A DNA stretch of 8,660 bases from Deltaproteobacteria bacterium (lineage in GTDB: Bacteria; Myxococcota_A; UBA9160; PR03), in the NCBI GenBank assembly GCA_018262315.1, contig JAGSPS010000121.1:1-8660 (forward strand), read 5' to 3'. The position numbers and the translations under genes were made by a program. Below the pieces are notes generated by a model that worked only from the letters and a program-made list of their open reading frames with translations, did not search any database and was not told where the DNA came from. Below are positions 6,910 to 8,660 of this stretch, in pieces (position 1 is the first letter of the stretch; each line of letters begins with the position of its first letter).

Positions 6910-7146
6910 GTGCCCACCGTTGGCTGGATCGGCCCCTATCGATTCTTCTTCTTCGCGAGCGATCGCGACGAGCCACCGCACGTGCACGTGGAGCGAGATG
7001 GTGCAGCAGCGAAGGTCTGGCTCTCGCCGTTGCGTCTGGCTGCCAACTGGGGATTCACGCCACGCGAGGCGTTTCGCGTGGTGAGGATCGTGGATTCGAA
7101 TCGCGCGCGGTTCCTGGAGGCGTGGCATGAGTTCTTCACAAGCTGA
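6910..7146 (+). CDS. DUF4160 family protein
   Basis: A small protein of 78 residues matching DUF4160 over its full length. It has the typical opening MPTVGWIGPYRFFFFASD, the conserved EPPHVHVERDG segment (about 21-31), AKVWLSPLRLA, and the C-terminal LEAWHEFF. The GTG start is forced: an in-frame TGA lies at 6901-6903 and no other start codon lies between. The ribosome binding site is poor, so translation may be low. The last 20 nt overlap the following DUF2442 gene. DUF4160 and DUF2442 genes are often adjacent, and such pairs have been suspected to be toxin-antitoxin-like, but no activity is established to my knowledge. Third-position G/C bias is weaker than in the flanking genes (for example TTC-TTC-TTC and GCA-GCA runs), consistent with separate acquisition. 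The HVH histidines could bind metal or nucleic acid; that is a guess. Confidence 0.85.
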   Translation: MPTVGWIGPYRFFFFASDRDEPPHVHVERDGAAAKVWLSPLRLAANWGFTPREAFRVVRIVDSNRARFLEAWHEFFTS

Positions 7147-7420
7147 CATCGATCTACGGGCCGTCGCGCTCGAAGTCACCAGCGAGGACCTCGTCGTCGA
7201 TCTCACCGATGGACGACGGCTGCTGGTTCCGCTCTCCTGGTTTCCCCGTCTTTCGAATGCAACGCCCGCTCAGCGTCGCAACTGGCGCTTCATCGGCGAG
7301 GGCATGGGTTTCCATTGGCCGGACGTGGATGAAGACCTGAGCGTCGCCGGATTGTTGCGGGGTTGCCCGGCGCCAGGTGGTGTCGCCGGGCCCCGGGATC
7401 GCCCGCGCAGGAGTGCCTGA
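7127..7420 (+). CDS. DUF2442 family protein
   Basis: A 97-residue protein matching DUF2442. The core is VDLTDGRRLLVPLSWFPRL (about 24-42), NATPAQRRNWRFIGEGMGFH, then WPDVDEDLSVAGLLRG (about 64-79), which is the family's characteristic end. The last 18 residues (from CPAPGG) are a Gly/Pro/Arg-rich tail beyond the usual domain boundary. The ATG at 7127 has a strong GGAGG ribosome binding site at 7116-7120 with 6-nt spacing, inside the upstream DUF4160 gene, so the two genes form a tight overlapping pair. The contrast with the weak ribosome binding site of the first gene would favour more of this second product, as is usual for an antitoxin or chaperone partner (inference). No membrane segment is seen. 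Function is unknown. The gene converges on the CoA-transferase gene, 33 nt away. Confidence 0.87.
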   Translation: MSSSQADIDLRAVALEVTSEDLVVDLTDGRRLLVPLSWFPRLSNATPAQRRNWRFIGEGMGFHWPDVDEDLSVAGLLRGCPAPGGVAGPRDRPRRSA

Positions 7421-7453
7421 GACTACGTGAGAGTTGCTGCGACCACTCGCGGC

Positions 7454-8656
7454 TCAGCTCCGCTTCAGCTTCGCGATCTCGCTCTCGTCGAGGCCCGCTT
7501 CGCGCAACACTGCTGCGCCGTCGGCGTCGACGTCGGAGCAGGCCTGACGTGAGCCGAGCTGCAGGCCTTCCATCCGGAACGGCGGTCCGAGGCTTTCGAA
7601 GCGGCCCGCGTTGGGATGATCGAGCGGCTCGAAGTAGCCCATCGCGCGCGCCTGCGGATCGTCGAGTACTTCGTCGAGGCGGTTCACCGGGGACCAGATC
7701 AGGCCCGCGGCGTCGAGTCGCGTGCGCCACGCGTCGAGCGTGTGCTTTGCGAACTCCTGCTCCAGCTCCGCGATCAGCGCGGCGCCGTTCGCGGCGCGCG
7801 TGAAGGGCTCGGCGAAGCGCGGGTCGTCCAGCAGGTCCGGCCGCTCGACGGCCGCGCACAGGCGGGGCCAGTACACGGTCGGGTCGATCATCACCAGCAT
7901 GATCCAGCGACCACCCGCGACTTCGTAGCTGTTCCACAGCGCGTTGGCGGTGGCCTTGCGGTCGTGACGCTTGATCGGTTCGCGCGCGACCAGGCCCATC
8001 GCGATGTCGCAGCCGAGGATGTAGAGCCCCGTCTGGAGCAGTGACACTTCCACGTAGCGGCCCTGCCCGGTCGCGTCGCGCATGCGCAGTGCGGCGAGGA
8101 TCGCGATCACCAGGTTCGAGGCGGCGGCGTGATCGCCGACGCCGGGGCGCAGCATCGACGGCGGCACGCCCTCGTCGCGCATCAGGTCCATCATGCCGCT
8201 GCGCGCCCAGTAGGCGGAGTAGTCGAAGGCGGGACGGTCGGCCTCTTCGCCGCCGTGGCCGTAGCCGTTGATGGCCGCGTAGATCAGCTTCGGCTTGCGC
8301 GCGAGCAGCGCCTCGTGATCGAGGCCGTACTTCACGCGGCGCGCGGGCAGCAGATTCGTGGTGACGACGTCCGCCGTGTCGACGACGCGCAGCAGCGCGC
8401 TGCGCGCCTCGGGGTCGGTGAGGTCGAGCATCAGCGAGCGCTTGCCGCGGTTGTCGAGATGGAAGCCGGGGCCTTCCGGGAAATCGCTCTGGAAGCCCGA
8501 GAAGACCGGGCGCGAGCGCCGGTAGATCTCGCCCTTCGGCGGCAGCTCGATCTTGATCACCTCGGCGCCGAGATCGGCGAGCAGCGAACCCGCCGCCGGT
8601 ACGGCCACGAAGTGCGCGATCTCGATCACGCGCACGCCTTCGAGGGGAGCGTTCAT
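7454..8656 (-). CDS. CaiB/BaiF family III CoA-transferase
   Basis: A complete 400-residue family III CoA-transferase. It opens with the hallmark LEGVRVIEIAHFVAVPAAGS, LLADLGAEVIKIE (about 25-37), then LDNRGKRSLMLDLTDPEAR (68-85) and ADVVTTNLLP. GYGHGGEEADRPAFDYSAYW follows at about 131-150. Asp175 in RPGVGDHAAASN is the likely catalytic aspartate that forms the acyl anhydride. The following LVIAILAALRMRDATGQGRY and VEVSLLQTGL segments are typical. The length fits the family. The enzyme would move CoA between carboxylic acids in the cytoplasm; the acid pair cannot be predicted because the substrate loop is variable. The start at 8656 gives the standard N-terminus, and its ribosome binding site falls mostly outside the window. 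The gene ends 33 nt from the convergent DUF2442 gene with no obvious hairpin terminator between. It may belong with genes to the right of the window rather than with the activase unit. Confidence 0.93.
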   Translation of the reverse strand: MNAPLEGVRVIEIAHFVAVPAAGSLLADLGAEVIKIELPPKGEIYRRSRPVFSGFQSDFPEGPGFHLDNRGKRSLMLDLTDPEARSALLRVVDTADVVTTNLLPARRVKYGLDHEALLARKPKLIYAAINGYGHGGEEADRPAFDYSAYWARSGMMDLMRDEGVPPSMLRPGVGDHAAASNLVIAILAALRMRDATGQGRYVEVSLLQTGLYILGCDIAMGLVAREPIKRHDRKATANALWNSYEVAGGRWIMLVMIDPTVYWPRLCAAVERPDLLDDPRFAEPFTRAANGAALIAELEQEFAKHTLDAWRTRLDAAGLIWSPVNRLDEVLDDPQARAMGYFEPLDHPNAGRFESLGPPFRMEGLQLGSRQACSDVDADGAAVLREAGLDESEIAKLKRS

Positions 8657-8660
8657 CCCT

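Noticed and set aside
6900..7130. Plus-strand frame starting at ATG 6900 over the DUF4160 gene
   Set aside because: The overlapping frame from GTG 6910 matches DUF4160 throughout, whereas this one is Arg-rich without family features.
6226..7206. Minus-strand 326-codon frame across the TetR 3' half and the DUF4160 gene
   Set aside because: Mostly antisense shadow. Only a short middle part (about 6670-6738) shows coding-like bias, and that is accounted for in the remnant.
7421..7453. Possible terminator between the convergent DUF2442 and CoA-transferase genes
   Set aside because: No stable GC-rich stem followed by a T-run can be drawn on either strand.
7616..8044. Plus-strand frames opposite the CoA-transferase
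   Set aside because: Antisense shadows of a full-length family III CoA-transferase.
1..8660. CRISPR arrays, tRNA genes, insertion-sequence ends
   Set aside because: No regularly spaced repeats, tRNA-like cloverleaf or transposase/terminal-repeat signals were noticed anywhere in the window.

Overview
The window is GC-rich and densely coded, with strong G/C bias at third codon positions in the main genes. The gene content (a very large BadF/BcrA-type activase fusion, a phytoene-dehydrogenase-like flavoprotein, a TetR regulator and a family III CoA-transferase) suggests an environmental bacterium with extensive acyl-CoA metabolism, possibly from the former Deltaproteobacteria (Myxococcota, Desulfobacterota, Binatota or similar). 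No rRNA, tRNA or lineage marker is present, so the taxon is a guess.

Layout, left to right. (i) 1-55 (-): possible N-terminus of a gene running off the left edge. (ii) 135-1601 (-): FAD-dependent oxidoreductase of the CrtI/phytoene desaturase superfamily. (iii) 1602-1726: divergent control region holding an AT-rich patch, a 19-bp inverted repeat and a 16-bp perfect palindrome. (iv) 1727-5983 (+): a 1418-residue fusion of two BadF/BadG/BcrA/BcrD-type ASKHA ATPase modules, a DUF2229-type CoA-enzyme-activase domain and a C-terminal cysteine-rich domain. (v) 5980-6642 (+): TetR regulator overlapping the preceding stop codon by 4 nt. (vi) 6611-6865 (-): an unrecognised, decayed gene remnant with two compensating frameshifts. 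(vii) 6910-7146 and 7127-7420 (+): an overlapping DUF4160/DUF2442 pair with weaker G/C bias at third positions than its neighbours, probably an accessory insertion. (viii) 7454-8656 (-): a CaiB/BaiF family III CoA-transferase, complete in the window.

How the genes may work together (inference). Activases of this family use ATP hydrolysis to push one low-potential electron from a bridging [4Fe-4S] cluster into a partner iron-sulfur enzyme that dehydrates or reduces acyl-CoA substrates. Here the activating and cysteine-rich acceptor-like parts lie on one polypeptide, its gene is divergent from a flavin oxidoreductase gene, and the regulator is translationally coupled to it. The unit resembles a compact, self-regulated ATP-driven redox system of unknown substrate. 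The CoA-transferase could supply or recycle CoA thioesters, as in phenyllactate or hydroxyacyl-CoA dehydratase pathways, but the small DUF pair and the remnant separate it from the unit, so that link is weak.
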